This document shows positions 50,845 through 59,286 of a stretch of DNA of 64,000 nt, one piece after another. A program made the translations under genes and the position numbers. Numbering within the stretch: position 1 is the stretch's first letter; every line of letters starts with the position of its first letter. Location of the stretch: contig CAZKYC010000003.1 in assembly GCA_964556895.1 (NCBI GenBank), positions 1 through 64,000 on the forward strand, written 5' to 3'. Below the pieces are notes generated by a model, which saw nothing but the letters and a program-made list of their open reading frames with translations, searched no databases and was not told the origin of the DNA. This stretch comes from Hinthialibacter sp964556895. Its GTDB lineage: Bacteria; Hinthialibacterota; Hinthialibacteria; Hinthialibacterales; Hinthialibacteraceae.

Positions 50845-52842
50845 ATGAACCCAAAAGCGCCCTCGCCACCCATACAACACTGGCTTGACCGTCTGGCGAC
50901 GGGGTTGTTGCTCACACCCGTCATTTTGGTCCCGCTTGTTTTCAGCGAAACCGGCACCAACACACTGGTCATTAAAGAACCCGTGTTTCAAATCTCTACG
51001 GCGCTCTTGCTTTTACTATTTCCATTCACATCGGTTTTTAGACAAGGCGTCTTAAAACCCTATTGCTGGTTGCTTTTGCTGATGGGGGGGTATGCGCTCA
51101 TTTCCGCGCTTGTTGTAGCGCCTCATCCACGCGCCTGGGTTGAGTGCATCCGGTGGCTGGCTTATTTGTCGTTTTCATACATGACCGCGGTTTTGTGTTT
51201 AAATACAAAGCGGTTAAAACTCTTTGTAACAGTCACTCTGATGACATCGGCGCTGGTGAGCCTCTACGCCATCGCGCAAGCATTCGAAATCGAGCCGTTT
51301 CTCGCCTGGGAAACTTTCGCCCCCGACGGCAGCGACATTCGCCGGGTGTGTTCGTCTTTATGCAACCCTGACTTTTTGGCGGGATACCTGGTTGGGTTGA
51401 TACCATTCACGATTGCGATTGCGGTGTTTCACCAAGGGGCAATACGCGCTGGTTGCAGTCTGTTGGTTGCGCTTCAGTTGTTCGCGTTGTTTTTCACCTA
51501 TAGCCGCGGCGGGTGGGCGGCGACGCTGGCCGTCTTACTGTTGTTCTCATTTGTATTGTATTTCAGGCCAATCAGCGAGAACCAACGGCCTCGCTTTTCG
51601 TTGAAGCATGGCGCTGGCGCGGCAGTCGTCGCACTATTGTTAATCGCTATCGTCCCAATTTTTTTACGCGAGCAATTAGAGGGATGGCTGTTTCGGTTTT
51701 CGAACCTCTCCAGCGACATGTCGATTCAAAGCCGATCGTATTATTACCTGGCGTGCCTTCAGATGTGGCTGGACCGGCCCATCACCGGGCATGGCATTGG
51801 GACGTTTGCATTACACTTCCACGACTTTCGCCCCAAAGAACTCGCGCAACTGCTCACCTTTCGATTGTTTCACGTCGATCACGCTCACAACGAATGGTTG
51901 CAGATTTTGGCTGAAACCGGGTTGATTGGTATCACTCTATACAGCGTGATAATTGGTTCGAGTTTACGGGCTTGTTGGAAAGCGTCAAAAACCGCCGCGT
52001 CATCGACCCGCGGCGTCATTCTCGGCCTTGGATTAGGCGCTACAGCGATTTTGATCCATAACTTGTTTACGGTCACGCTTCGATATACGCCCAGCGCACT
52101 GTTGTTGTGGTCGTTTCTCGGCGCAGCGGCCGCTTGCGCAGCCGCGCAAATTCCCTGCAAACCGAATTCGGCGAACGGAAAACGCGCCGCCGCTGTGCTA
52201 TTGTTTATTTTCGCGCCTGTTTTGTTTTATTACTCGATGAATTTTTATGTCGGCGACCGCTTGATTCAAGAAGGAAAAGCGCGGCTGTATTCAAAGATAC
52301 ACTACCAACAAAGCCGCGAAGAAAACCGGCTTGAAATGCAACGCGCCCTGGTCAGCCTCTATAAAGCGATTGAACTCTCGCCCAGCCGTATCGAAGCCCA
52401 TTTTTATATTGGATTGTGCTACAACAAGGCGTTTGACTACCCACGCGCTGACGAAGTGTATCAGCAGTTGCAAACCATTCATCCTCACTTCACCGCGGTT
52501 TTAATGAACCTCTCAATCAACCAGTTGCAATGGGCGGAATTTATTAACAACCCGGCGTATTACCCTGAAGGCGTTCGATTGTTTACGCCGTTGATGGTTG
52601 ATGAAATTCAGAAGGCGGTCGAGTGGACGAAACGGGGCGAGTTAGACGACCCCTATGACCCGGTGTACCCACATTTATTGGGGCGTGGGCTTTTCTTTCT
52701 GGGTGAGTTTGACCAGGCCAAGTCGGCGTTTCAACGAACGATAGACAATTCGATGGCGCTATCAGAGGATATGTACCGCAATGAAATCTCTGACAGCAAG
52801 TTGTTTTTAGAAAAAATCAACGCCTATCAAACGCAAGAATAG
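50845..52842 (+). CDS. O-antigen ligase/polymerase-like membrane protein with TPR tail
   Basis: 665 residues. About eleven hydrophobic helices fill 1-460, with the Wzy_C-type loop ARITGHGIGTFALHFHDF-like stretch (DRPITGHGIGTFALHF, VDHAHNEWLQILAETGLIG) before the last helices. The C-terminal 190 residues are TPR-like (ALVSLYKAIELSPSRIEAHF, FFLGEFDQAKSAFQRTID). The WaaL/Wzy superfamily joins or polymerises lipid-linked glycans at the periplasmic face. It may serve the glycosyltransferases in this window. It follows the histidine kinase by 6 bp. Confidence 0.83.
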   Translation: MNPKAPSPPIQHWLDRLATGLLLTPVILVPLVFSETGTNTLVIKEPVFQISTALLLLLFPFTSVFRQGVLKPYCWLLLLMGGYALISALVVAPHPRAWVECIRWLAYLSFSYMTAVLCLNTKRLKLFVTVTLMTSALVSLYAIAQAFEIEPFLAWETFAPDGSDIRRVCSSLCNPDFLAGYLVGLIPFTIAIAVFHQGAIRAGCSLLVALQLFALFFTYSRGGWAATLAVLLLFSFVLYFRPISENQRPRFSLKHGAGAAVVALLLIAIVPIFLREQLEGWLFRFSNLSSDMSIQSRSYYYLACLQMWLDRPITGHGIGTFALHFHDFRPKELAQLLTFRLFHVDHAHNEWLQILAETGLIGITLYSVIIGSSLRACWKASKTAASSTRGVILGLGLGATAILIHNLFTVTLRYTPSALLLWSFLGAAAACAAAQIPCKPNSANGKRAAAVLLFIFAPVLFYYSMNFYVGDRLIQEGKARLYSKIHYQQSREENRLEMQRALVSLYKAIELSPSRIEAHFYIGLCYNKAFDYPRADEVYQQLQTIHPHFTAVLMNLSINQLQWAEFINNPAYYPEGVRLFTPLMVDEIQKAVEWTKRGELDDPYDPVYPHLLGRGLFFLGEFDQAKSAFQRTIDNSMALSEDMYRNEISDSKLFLEKINAYQTQE

Positions 52843-52987
52843 TTTCAACTCCAATTAACTAACAAGTTAATTGATTCTAACGAGTTGTTTATTTGTTATT
52901 GTTGTAAAAACATGCTTGCACCTCATCTCAACCGCCAAGCAGTGGTATGATTGGGTTTTACTACTCCTCAACAGCAAGGAACGAACG

Positions 52988-53851
52988 ATGACGGCGACCA
53001 TTCTTGACGGCAAGGCCTTGGCGAAAACCGTCCGCGGCGAACTGAAAGAACAAATTGAACAATTCACGAAAGACAATGGCGTTCAACCCGGGCTGTCAGT
53101 CGTTCTGGTCGGCGAAAACCCCGCGTCTCAAGTGTACGTTCGCAACAAAGTCAAAGCCTGTCAGGAAGCGGGCATTCACTCCGTGCGCATCGACCTGCCC
53201 GAAGAAACGTCGCAAGATGATTTGTTAAACGTCATCGAAAAATTAAACGCCGATCCTGAGATACACGGCATCTTAGTCCAACTGCCGGTGCCCAACCAAA
53301 TTGACGACCGCGCCGTGACCCACGCCGTGGTGCCTCATAAAGACGTCGATGGCTTTCACCCCGTCAACGTTGGGCGCATGTGGATTGGAGAAGACTCGCT
53401 GGTTCCCTGCACCCCACTGGGCGTCATCGAAATTTTGAAACGCCACCACATCGAAATCAAAGGCAAAACCGCCGTCATCGTCGGGCGCAGCAACATCGTC
53501 GGCAAACCAATGGCCAACCTGTTACTGCGCGAACACGCGACCGTAACGGTATGCCACTCGCGCACCCAAGACCTGCCAGGGGTATGCCGCCAGGCGGACA
53601 TTTTAATCGCCGCGACGGGACGCACTCAGATGGTGCGTAAAGACTGGATCAAGCCCGGCGCCGCCGTCATTGACGTCGGCATCAGTTTTATTGAGATCGA
53701 TGGAACGTTCAAACAAGTCGGCGATGTTCACAAAGACGAAGCGTTAGAAGTTGCTGGAGCGCTCAGCCCCTCTCCGGGCGGGCCGGGGCCGATGACGATC
53801 GCCATGCTGCTGGCGAACACAGTCAAAGCGGCGATATTACAGAAAGCCTGA
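52988..53851 (+). CDS. folD: Bifunctional methylenetetrahydrofolate dehydrogenase/cyclohydrolase
   Basis: 287 residues, normal length. The catalytic motif YVRNKVKACQEAGI (Tyr and Lys), the folate-site VQLPVPNQID, the DVDGFHPVNVGRM motif, the NADP-binding VIVGRSNIVGKPMANLL, and PSPGGPGPMTIAMLL are all present. It converts methylene-THF to formyl-THF via methenyl-THF. I chose the ATG at 52988, 39 codons into the longest frame, because AAGGA lies upstream and the family starts here. It ends 1 bp from the convergent UVR-motif gene. Confidence 0.95.
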   Translation: MTATILDGKALAKTVRGELKEQIEQFTKDNGVQPGLSVVLVGENPASQVYVRNKVKACQEAGIHSVRIDLPEETSQDDLLNVIEKLNADPEIHGILVQLPVPNQIDDRAVTHAVVPHKDVDGFHPVNVGRMWIGEDSLVPCTPLGVIEILKRHHIEIKGKTAVIVGRSNIVGKPMANLLLREHATVTVCHSRTQDLPGVCRQADILIAATGRTQMVRKDWIKPGAAVIDVGISFIEIDGTFKQVGDVHKDEALEVAGALSPSPGGPGPMTIAMLLANTVKAAILQKA

Positions 53852-53852
53852 A

Positions 53853-54611
53853 TCAAGTAGAGGGCTTGCCGGACAAACGGCGAATCTGATCGCGAATCTC
53901 AGCGGCGGTTTCATAATCTTCGCGGTCGACCGCTTCGCGCATTTTTTGGCGCAATTCTCTCACCGGGTCTGATTCTAAATTCGGGACCTCTTTTAACAAT
54001 TCTTTTAGAAACACCAATTCGCGACAGCGTCGGGCCATTTTGGGGCGGCCAAGGTCTTTAAAGAAAGTCTTGATGCGCTCGATTCCTTCTTTCACATGCG
54101 ACGCTGCTTCGGCGGGCTGGTTGTGTTCGAGAGCGAGGTGGGCGGCGGCGCGGGTATACATCATGATGACATAGGGGCGGTATTGCTCAAGCGCCTGGCG
54201 GTCGTCTTCGGTCTCAGCGTATTGATTGACGAAATCAAACACGTTGAGGTTGCGCTCGGTATCGCGCATCACCGCCGTAAATTCTTGAAGATGAAACAAA
54301 CTGAGATAGCGGTAGTAATATTGCAGCGCCTCGCTTGAAATGGCGTCGCAATCATCCGGGTCAAGAAAAAACCCTTTGTCGCTGCCAAACTGGCGGCGGT
54401 GGGTTTCGAGCTGGTTTTGGTAGTAATGAAATATAGATTCAAATTCGTTGGGCCGCTTCCCGTCAGGACGCCCGTCGTAATTCATCTGAAGCAACCCCAA
54501 ATCGAGCCTCATTTGAATTTTGGGCTTTCCGTCAGCGCCCTCAATGAGCCGGACCGTGATCTCGTCCGGGTCATAGTCCCACCCGTCCAACATGGGGGTG
54601 ATGTCTAACAT
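53853..54611 (-). CDS. UVR-motif protein of unknown function
   Basis: 252 residues. The last 45 residues carry a UvrB/UvrC (UVR) interaction motif: VRELRQKMREAVDREDYETA then AEIRDQIRRL. The remaining part is soluble and helical, with TPR-like character around 85-190 (YVIMMYTRAAAHLALEHNQP). It starts with MLDITPMLDGWDYDPDEITVR, a pattern seen in other UVR-tailed proteins of bacterial phyla. UVR motifs bind partners in nucleotide-excision repair but also occur in Clp and kinase regulators such as McsA, so the role is unknown. Confidence 0.75.
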   Translation of the reverse strand: MLDITPMLDGWDYDPDEITVRLIEGADGKPKIQMRLDLGLLQMNYDGRPDGKRPNEFESIFHYYQNQLETHRRQFGSDKGFFLDPDDCDAISSEALQYYYRYLSLFHLQEFTAVMRDTERNLNVFDFVNQYAETEDDRQALEQYRPYVIMMYTRAAAHLALEHNQPAEAASHVKEGIERIKTFFKDLGRPKMARRCRELVFLKELLKEVPNLESDPVRELRQKMREAVDREDYETAAEIRDQIRRLSGKPST

Positions 54612-54697
54612 TCCACATTCTCACTATTCATCATATTGTTTGTCTTTATTCTACTAGGTCTAAACGGCCCTGTACAATGGCAGTCGCCATATTGAAT

Positions 54698-55618
54698 TTA
54701 GCCCGTCTTGATTCTCTCAACGCATGGCGGCGCCATCGTCTGAAAAAATTGGGCCAACTGGCGGTATTCGATTTCGCGCGCCGCGCCTTTTCGCCAGACG
54801 GCGCAAACCATGCGTTTAGGGGGCGGCGACGAAAACGACCGCAGGTTTAATGTAGAGACGCCTTTTACCTCGACATCGACCGCGAGCCGAGGCAAGAGCG
54901 TAACACCAAGTCCGTTGGCCGCCATTTGCACTAGCGTACTCAAACTGCTGGCGCGAAATTCCATGTTTGACTTCGCCCCAGCCATCTGGCAAACATCCAA
55001 CGCCTGGTTACTGAAACAATGGCCTTCTTCGAGCAGAAGAATTGACTCATCAGACAGATCGTTCTGTGTAAGCCGTTTTTGGTTTAACAACTGATGATCT
55101 TTGTTACAAACAAAGACAAACTCTTCTTGATACAACAACTCAACCTCAAACGGGGCCGGATCAAATGTCAACGACAAGAGGGCCATGTCGATTGCTGCCT
55201 CTTTCACGCGCTGCAGCAAAACGGTTGTTTTTTCTTCGCGAAGAAACAATTTCAATCCTGGCGCTTTTCGGCGAATTTTGCCCAGCACTTTGGGCAGAAA
55301 GTAGGGCGCAATGGTGGGAATGACTCCAAGAGTAATGGGGGCGGCAAACGGCTTGCCGGCCCCGCGCGTGGTTTCGACTAGTCGTTCCACATCATTCAAC
55401 ACATCACGAGCGCTTTCAACAAACGCCTCGCCCGCCGGCGTCAGCTGAACATGGCGGCGGCTGCGGTCAAACAACACGGCTCCCACTGATTCTTCGAGCA
55501 GTTGAATCTGTTCGCTCAACGCGGGCTGCGACACAAAACAGGCCTCCGCCGCTCGCCGAAAGTTCAGTTCTTTCGCCAACGCAGCTGCGTACTCCATTTG
55601 TTTTAATGTGACGTTCAT
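54698..55618 (-). CDS. oxyR: OxyR-type LysR peroxide-sensing regulator
   Basis: 306 residues. The LysR helix-turn-helix (LNFRRAAEACFVSQPALSEQIQLLEE) is at the N-terminus. The redox pair of OxyR is conserved: Cys201 and Cys210 in LLEEGHCFSNQALDVC, equivalent to E. coli Cys199 and Cys208. H2O2 forms the disulfide and turns it into an activator. It is divergent from ahpC-ahpD-dps, and an OxyR operator begins 2 bp before its start codon and overlaps its ribosome site, which suggests self-repression. Confidence 0.95.
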   Translation of the reverse strand: MNVTLKQMEYAAALAKELNFRRAAEACFVSQPALSEQIQLLEESVGAVLFDRSRRHVQLTPAGEAFVESARDVLNDVERLVETTRGAGKPFAAPITLGVIPTIAPYFLPKVLGKIRRKAPGLKLFLREEKTTVLLQRVKEAAIDMALLSLTFDPAPFEVELLYQEEFVFVCNKDHQLLNQKRLTQNDLSDESILLLEEGHCFSNQALDVCQMAGAKSNMEFRASSLSTLVQMAANGLGVTLLPRLAVDVEVKGVSTLNLRSFSSPPPKRMVCAVWRKGAAREIEYRQLAQFFQTMAPPCVERIKTG

Positions 55619-55619
55619 A

Positions 55620-55656
55620 ATAGGAATATCCTATCACACATATAATAATAATCAAT
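55620..55656. promoter_or_regulatory. OxyR tetramer operator between oxyR and ahpC
   Basis: Four contact tetrads are spaced 11 bp apart as in E. coli: ATAG (55620-55623), CTAT (55631-55634), ATAA (55642-55645), CAAT (55653-55656). This is 14 of 16 matches to ATAG-N7-CTAT-N7-ATAG-N7-CTAT. The site ends just before the ahpC minus 35 region. Confidence 0.8.
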
Positions 55657-55685
55657 TTATCGTATATCGAAAAACCAAGTATACT
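55657..55685 (+). promoter_or_regulatory. ahpC promoter (OxyR-activated)
   Basis: Minus 10 TATACT (55680-55685) with a weak minus 35 TTATCG (55657-55662) at a 17-base spacer. A weak minus 35 adjoining an OxyR site is expected for an activator-dependent promoter. GGAGGG precedes the ATG at 55727. Confidence 0.6.
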
Positions 55686-55726
55686 ACTGAGGTAATAACA
55701 ATCCAAACAAGTGGAGGGCAATAACC

Positions 55727-56266
55727 ATGTTGACCGTAGGCGATTTGTTTCCTGAGTTTCAATTGACTGGCGCTGTCTCGACAGAGATCAAGACCGCGTT
55801 CGAGCAATTCTCAAACGACAGCGACAAAGGCAAGTGGAAGATTTTCTTCTTCTGGCCGATGGATTTCACCTTCGTGTGTCCCACCGAAATAAAAGCGTTT
55901 GGCGATTTGAACGAAGACTTCAACGACCGCGACGCCCAACTCTATGGCGTTAGCATTGACAGCGAGTTTGTTCACCTCGCCTGGCGAAAAGACCACGAAG
56001 ATCTTCATGACCTGCCGTTCCCGATGTTGGCGGACATCAAGCGCGAGCTGAGCGAAGCCCTGGGCGTCCTTGACAAGAAGGCTGGCGTTTCGCTTCGCGC
56101 CACGTTTATCGTTGACCCAGACGGGATTATTCGCTTTGTTTCTGTTAATGATCTCAGCGTCGGGCGAAATCCGAACGAAGTTCTTCGCGTGTTGGACGCG
56201 CTTCAGACCGATGAGCTTTGCCCCTGTAACTGGGAAAAAGGCGAAGAGACCTTAGTCGTCGCATAA
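55727..56266 (+). CDS. ahpC: AhpC peroxiredoxin (AhpD-linked type)
   Basis: 179 residues. The peroxidatic Cys51 is in DFTFVCPTE. The C-terminus carries the ELCPCNW motif (Cys165 and Cys167), as in the mycobacterial AhpC reduced by AhpD rather than by AhpF. It reduces alkyl hydroperoxides and peroxynitrite in the cytoplasm. The next gene is ahpD, 17 bp downstream, which supports this pairing. It should be induced by OxyR through the operator upstream. Together with lpdA and sucB in the window, an AhpD-lipoyl electron route is plausible but inferred. Confidence 0.95.
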   Translation: MLTVGDLFPEFQLTGAVSTEIKTAFEQFSNDSDKGKWKIFFFWPMDFTFVCPTEIKAFGDLNEDFNDRDAQLYGVSIDSEFVHLAWRKDHEDLHDLPFPMLADIKRELSEALGVLDKKAGVSLRATFIVDPDGIIRFVSVNDLSVGRNPNEVLRVLDALQTDELCPCNWEKGEETLVVA

Positions 56267-56283
56267 CCGAAAGGACCCTCACC

Positions 56284-56817
56284 ATGTCAATCGACGCCAT
56301 AAAACAACTTGTTCCTGAGTACGCCAAAGACCTAAAACTGAATCTATCGAGCCTGCTCAACGCGCCGTCAGAAATGACGGCGCAGCAACTCTGGGGCGCG
56401 CTGCTGGCATCGGCCCTAGCGTCGCGTAATGGCCAGGTGATTGAAGCCGTTCGCGAAGAAGCGGAGCAGCATCTCAGCGATGAAGCGCTCAACGCCGCCA
56501 AAGCGGCCGCCGCCATCATGGCGATGAACAACATCTATTACCGGTTCGTTCATCTTTCGACCGATAAACAATACCAGTCCATGCCGGCGCGGCTGCGTAT
56601 GAACGTCATCGCCAAACCCGGCGTCGATCAGGTTGACTTTGAACTATGGTCACTGGCGGTTTCGGCGATTAACGGCTGCGGAATGTGCATCGACGCGCAC
56701 AACAAAGAGTTGAAAGAAAAAGGCGTATCGGCGGAGACCATTCAACACGCCGTACGCATCGCATCCATCATTCACGCCATTAGCGTGACATTGGAAAACG
56801 AAACCCACCACTCGTAA
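56284..56817 (+). CDS. ahpD: AhpD alkylhydroperoxidase
   Basis: 177 residues. The redox motif is AINGCGMCIDAHNKEL: Cys132 and Cys135 with His139, as in Mycobacterium AhpD. It reduces AhpC using electrons from lipoyl-carrying SucB and Lpd, as shown for the mycobacterial system. It lies between ahpC and dps on the same strand, with gaps of 17 and 22 bp, in an OxyR-controlled operon. Confidence 0.95.
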   Translation: MSIDAIKQLVPEYAKDLKLNLSSLLNAPSEMTAQQLWGALLASALASRNGQVIEAVREEAEQHLSDEALNAAKAAAAIMAMNNIYYRFVHLSTDKQYQSMPARLRMNVIAKPGVDQVDFELWSLAVSAINGCGMCIDAHNKELKEKGVSAETIQHAVRIASIIHAISVTLENETHHS

Positions 56818-56839
56818 CGACACCATGAAAGGAAAAGCC

Positions 56840-57283
56840 ATGTCTAACTCATCTATTATTGCATCAATGAACCATCTGTTGGCGGATTCGACAATCTACT
56901 ATCAAAAATTGCGCTCGTATCATTGGACGGTCAAAGGCCCGCACTTCTTCACGCTTCACACCAAGTTTGAAGAACTTTATACAGCCTGGGCGGTCACCAT
57001 CGACGATATCGCAGAGCGCATTCTGACCATCGGCGGCGCGCCGCTGCTGTCGCTTGGCGAGATCATTAAGACGTCCGATCTTCATGAAGTGAACGAAGAA
57101 ATTGAGGCAGAAGCAATGGTCGCCGATATCGCGAAAAGCCTTACGGTCATTCTCAACAAGGTGAACGCAATCGCCAATGAAGCGGAACAAGCGGGCGACA
57201 CCGGGACATTCAACCTGGTTGACGCCATTCGCGACGAGCAACAGAAAACCTTGTGGATGCTCAACGCAACGAGTGGTAAATAG
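56840..57283 (+). CDS. dps: Dps-family ferritin-like protein
   Basis: 147 residues. The ferroxidase residues are in SYHWTVKGPHFFTLH (His28, His40) and VTIDDIAERI (Asp55, Glu59). It forms a 12-subunit shell that stores iron using H2O2 and so limits Fenton chemistry. The start MSNSSII at 56840 has AAAGGA 4 to 9 bases upstream and an earlier ATG just before it at 56825 which is probably not used. It is the last gene of the OxyR operon. Confidence 0.92.
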   Translation: MSNSSIIASMNHLLADSTIYYQKLRSYHWTVKGPHFFTLHTKFEELYTAWAVTIDDIAERILTIGGAPLLSLGEIIKTSDLHEVNEEIEAEAMVADIAKSLTVILNKVNAIANEAEQAGDTGTFNLVDAIRDEQQKTLWMLNATSGK

Positions 57284-57294
57284 TTTTCTGTTCC

Positions 57295-57376
57295 GGGGAG
57301 GGCGAGTCTCCCGACAAGCCGCATACAATCAAGGTCTATTCTTTGATCGCGGCTCACCAGGAGGTTCGCCTTCCCC
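57295..57376. repeat. Repeat family C copy 3
   Basis: 82-bp hairpin between dps and the convergent ABC permease gene. Arms match copies 1 and 2 (GGGGAGGGCGAGTCTCCCGA against CCAGGAGGTTCGCCTTCCCC), with its own loop sequence. Confidence 0.88.
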
Positions 57377-57388
57377 ATGAAATTTGTT

Positions 57389-58222
57389 TTACCGTCCGCC
57401 TAGCGTGTCATTGACCGCATCGCCCAGCAGGTTAATCCCCAACACGGTGATAAAAATCGCCAACCCAGGGAACCAGGTCATGTAGGGCGACTGTAAGAGG
57501 AATTCCCGCCCATCATATAACATGCGTCCCCATTCTGGCGTGGGCGGTTCGGCGCCTAGTCCTAAAAAACTCAGCGCCGCCGCCTCTAAAATCGCCGAGG
57601 CGAGATAGAGCGTCGAGGTGACTAATAATGCGGGCAGGCAATTGGGCAAGACATGGCGCAGCAAGATTCGCGGCGTTGAACACGAAAGCGACCGCGCCGC
57701 CGCCACATAATCGCGGCCAATTTCTGAGAGCGCCGCGGCGCGCAAGACGCGGGCGATGCGCGGCATGTAGACGATGCCAATCGCCACCATCGCGTTCGTC
57801 AGGTTTTGTCCAAGTATCGTAACAATCGCCAACGCCAAGATCAGACTGGGAAACGCCAGAAAGACATCAATGAAGCCTGTCACAAACAGGTCCATTCGCT
57901 TGCCGCCCCAGACCGAGAGCAGCGCCAACGGCGCGCCTAGAGTCAGGGCGATGCCGACTGCGATAAATCCGACGCTTAGAGTCACTCGGGCGCCGTGAGC
58001 AACCCGGCTAAAGATATCGCGCCCGACATCGTCGGTGCCCATGATATGAGTTGATGAGGGCGGTTGTTTTCGGTCTTCTAATTTTTGTTGGATGGGGTCA
58101 TAGATTGTCAACAACGGCGCAGACAACGCTACGCCAATAACAAACAAACAGATAACGCCGCCGATAACGCCCGATGACTTGTTGACAAAGCGTTTCCAAA
58201 ACAATACGGCGGGGGCGCTCAT
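57389..58222 (-). CDS. ABC transporter permease (DppC/OppC-like)
   Basis: 277 residues. About six membrane helices. It carries the dipeptide/oligopeptide permease features: a first helix (SGVIGGVICLFVIGVALSAPLL), the HIMGTDDVGRDIFSRVAHGARVTL block, and the ATPase-contact EAA loop AAALSEIGRDYVAAARSLSCS then RILLRHVLPN. It imports peptides, nickel or similar solutes only with partners. No second permease, ATPases or binding protein are adjacent, so it is an orphan. It follows the UbiA gene by 10 bp, with AAGGAA before its ATG. Confidence 0.9.
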   Translation of the reverse strand: MSAPAVLFWKRFVNKSSGVIGGVICLFVIGVALSAPLLTIYDPIQQKLEDRKQPPSSTHIMGTDDVGRDIFSRVAHGARVTLSVGFIAVGIALTLGAPLALLSVWGGKRMDLFVTGFIDVFLAFPSLILALAIVTILGQNLTNAMVAIGIVYMPRIARVLRAAALSEIGRDYVAAARSLSCSTPRILLRHVLPNCLPALLVTSTLYLASAILEAAALSFLGLGAEPPTPEWGRMLYDGREFLLQSPYMTWFPGLAIFITVLGINLLGDAVNDTLGGR

Positions 58223-58232
58223 TCTGGTTCCT

Positions 58233-59144
58233 TCATTGGATAAAATAGGCGGCCGCTATCCCGACCTGGCCGACCAACATCATGAGATACATCTGCGTCC
58301 ATGATACATGGTTGGCTTCGGCGGCGAGTTCGTCGGGTTTGCGCACGATCAGCCAGGCGACATAGACGCCCCATACCATCAGTAAAACCGAAAGCGCTAA
58401 CAGTCCGGCTCGCCATGCCGCTAGCCATCCAAAAAACGATGAAACAAATAAAAGCACAAACGGCAAAACAAAGAATGGCGAGATCATATAGGCCGATTGC
58501 CTGACGCCAAAGCGAATCGGCAACGTGATGCAGCCTCCTTGGCGGTCGCCCTCAATATCGGCGAAGTCTTTGGTGGTTGCGGCGCCGAAAATATAGAGGC
58601 CAAACACGGCGCCGATAATCCACGCTTCAGGGTCATACACGCTGCGTGCGACCGTCCAACCCGCGACCACTAATAAACAACCGCGTGGAACCGCGATGGT
58701 CAAGTTCGCCAGCAGCCAGTGGCGTTTGGTGCGAAACGGCGGCCCTGAGTAGGCGTAGGTCAGAAACAGGGTAAATAGAACAATCACAAAGAATTGCGTC
58801 CCGATGCTATAAGCAAGCGCGGCGGACAGCGCATACAACACCAGACAGCCGACCAACGCGGTATTCACCGAAACTCTACTTTCAGGGATAGGGCGTGTAG
58901 GTTTATTGATCTTGTCGATTTCGAGGTCGTAATATTGGTTGATGATATTCGAGGCTGCATTCAAACACACAGCGGACAACGCGCCAACCAGTATGGGCAA
59001 GACGGCCTCATTCAGGCTCATTTCATTCTGCCCGCTCCACCCCGCCAGCGCAAAACACACAAACCCCACAAACGGCGCCAGCAGCGTAAACGGACGGCAC
59101 AGTTCCCAAAAATCGGCGATTGGGTTCGATGCGGGTTGGATCAT
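58233..59144 (-). CDS. UbiA-family prenyltransferase
   Basis: 303 residues with about nine helices. The first Asp-rich motif is NIINQYYDLEIDKINKPTRPIPES and the second is TKDFADIEGDRQGGCITLP. The family attaches prenyl chains to aromatic or other acceptors (quinones, haem O, (bacterio)chlorophyll side chains, or membrane lipids). The second motif (DFADIEGD) resembles ChlG/UbiA-type and archaeal DGGGP-synthase-like members; the acceptor cannot be named. I chose the start MIQPASN at 59144, which has no clear ribosome site. Confidence 0.85.
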   Translation of the reverse strand: MIQPASNPIADFWELCRPFTLLAPFVGFVCFALAGWSGQNEMSLNEAVLPILVGALSAVCLNAASNIINQYYDLEIDKINKPTRPIPESRVSVNTALVGCLVLYALSAALAYSIGTQFFVIVLFTLFLTYAYSGPPFRTKRHWLLANLTIAVPRGCLLVVAGWTVARSVYDPEAWIIGAVFGLYIFGAATTKDFADIEGDRQGGCITLPIRFGVRQSAYMISPFFVLPFVLLFVSSFFGWLAAWRAGLLALSVLLMVWGVYVAWLIVRKPDELAAEANHVSWTQMYLMMLVGQVGIAAAYFIQ

Positions 59145-59199
59145 GCGTTCAGTGTAGACAGAAAACGGTTTTGACAGAATTGGCGTTGAAGAAACTATC

Positions 59200-59227
59200 T
59201 TGACCCAGTTCAAGTTTTCTCTACTAT
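59200..59227 (+). promoter_or_regulatory. Predicted promoter of recO
   Basis: TTGACC (59200-59205) and TACTAT (59222-59227) with a 16-base spacer, 60 bases before the start codon. Confidence 0.4.
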
Positions 59228-59286
59228 AACTTGTATAAAGCCCTCTAAGGCTGTTAGATGTATGGGGACGCCCAGGACGCTAATCC

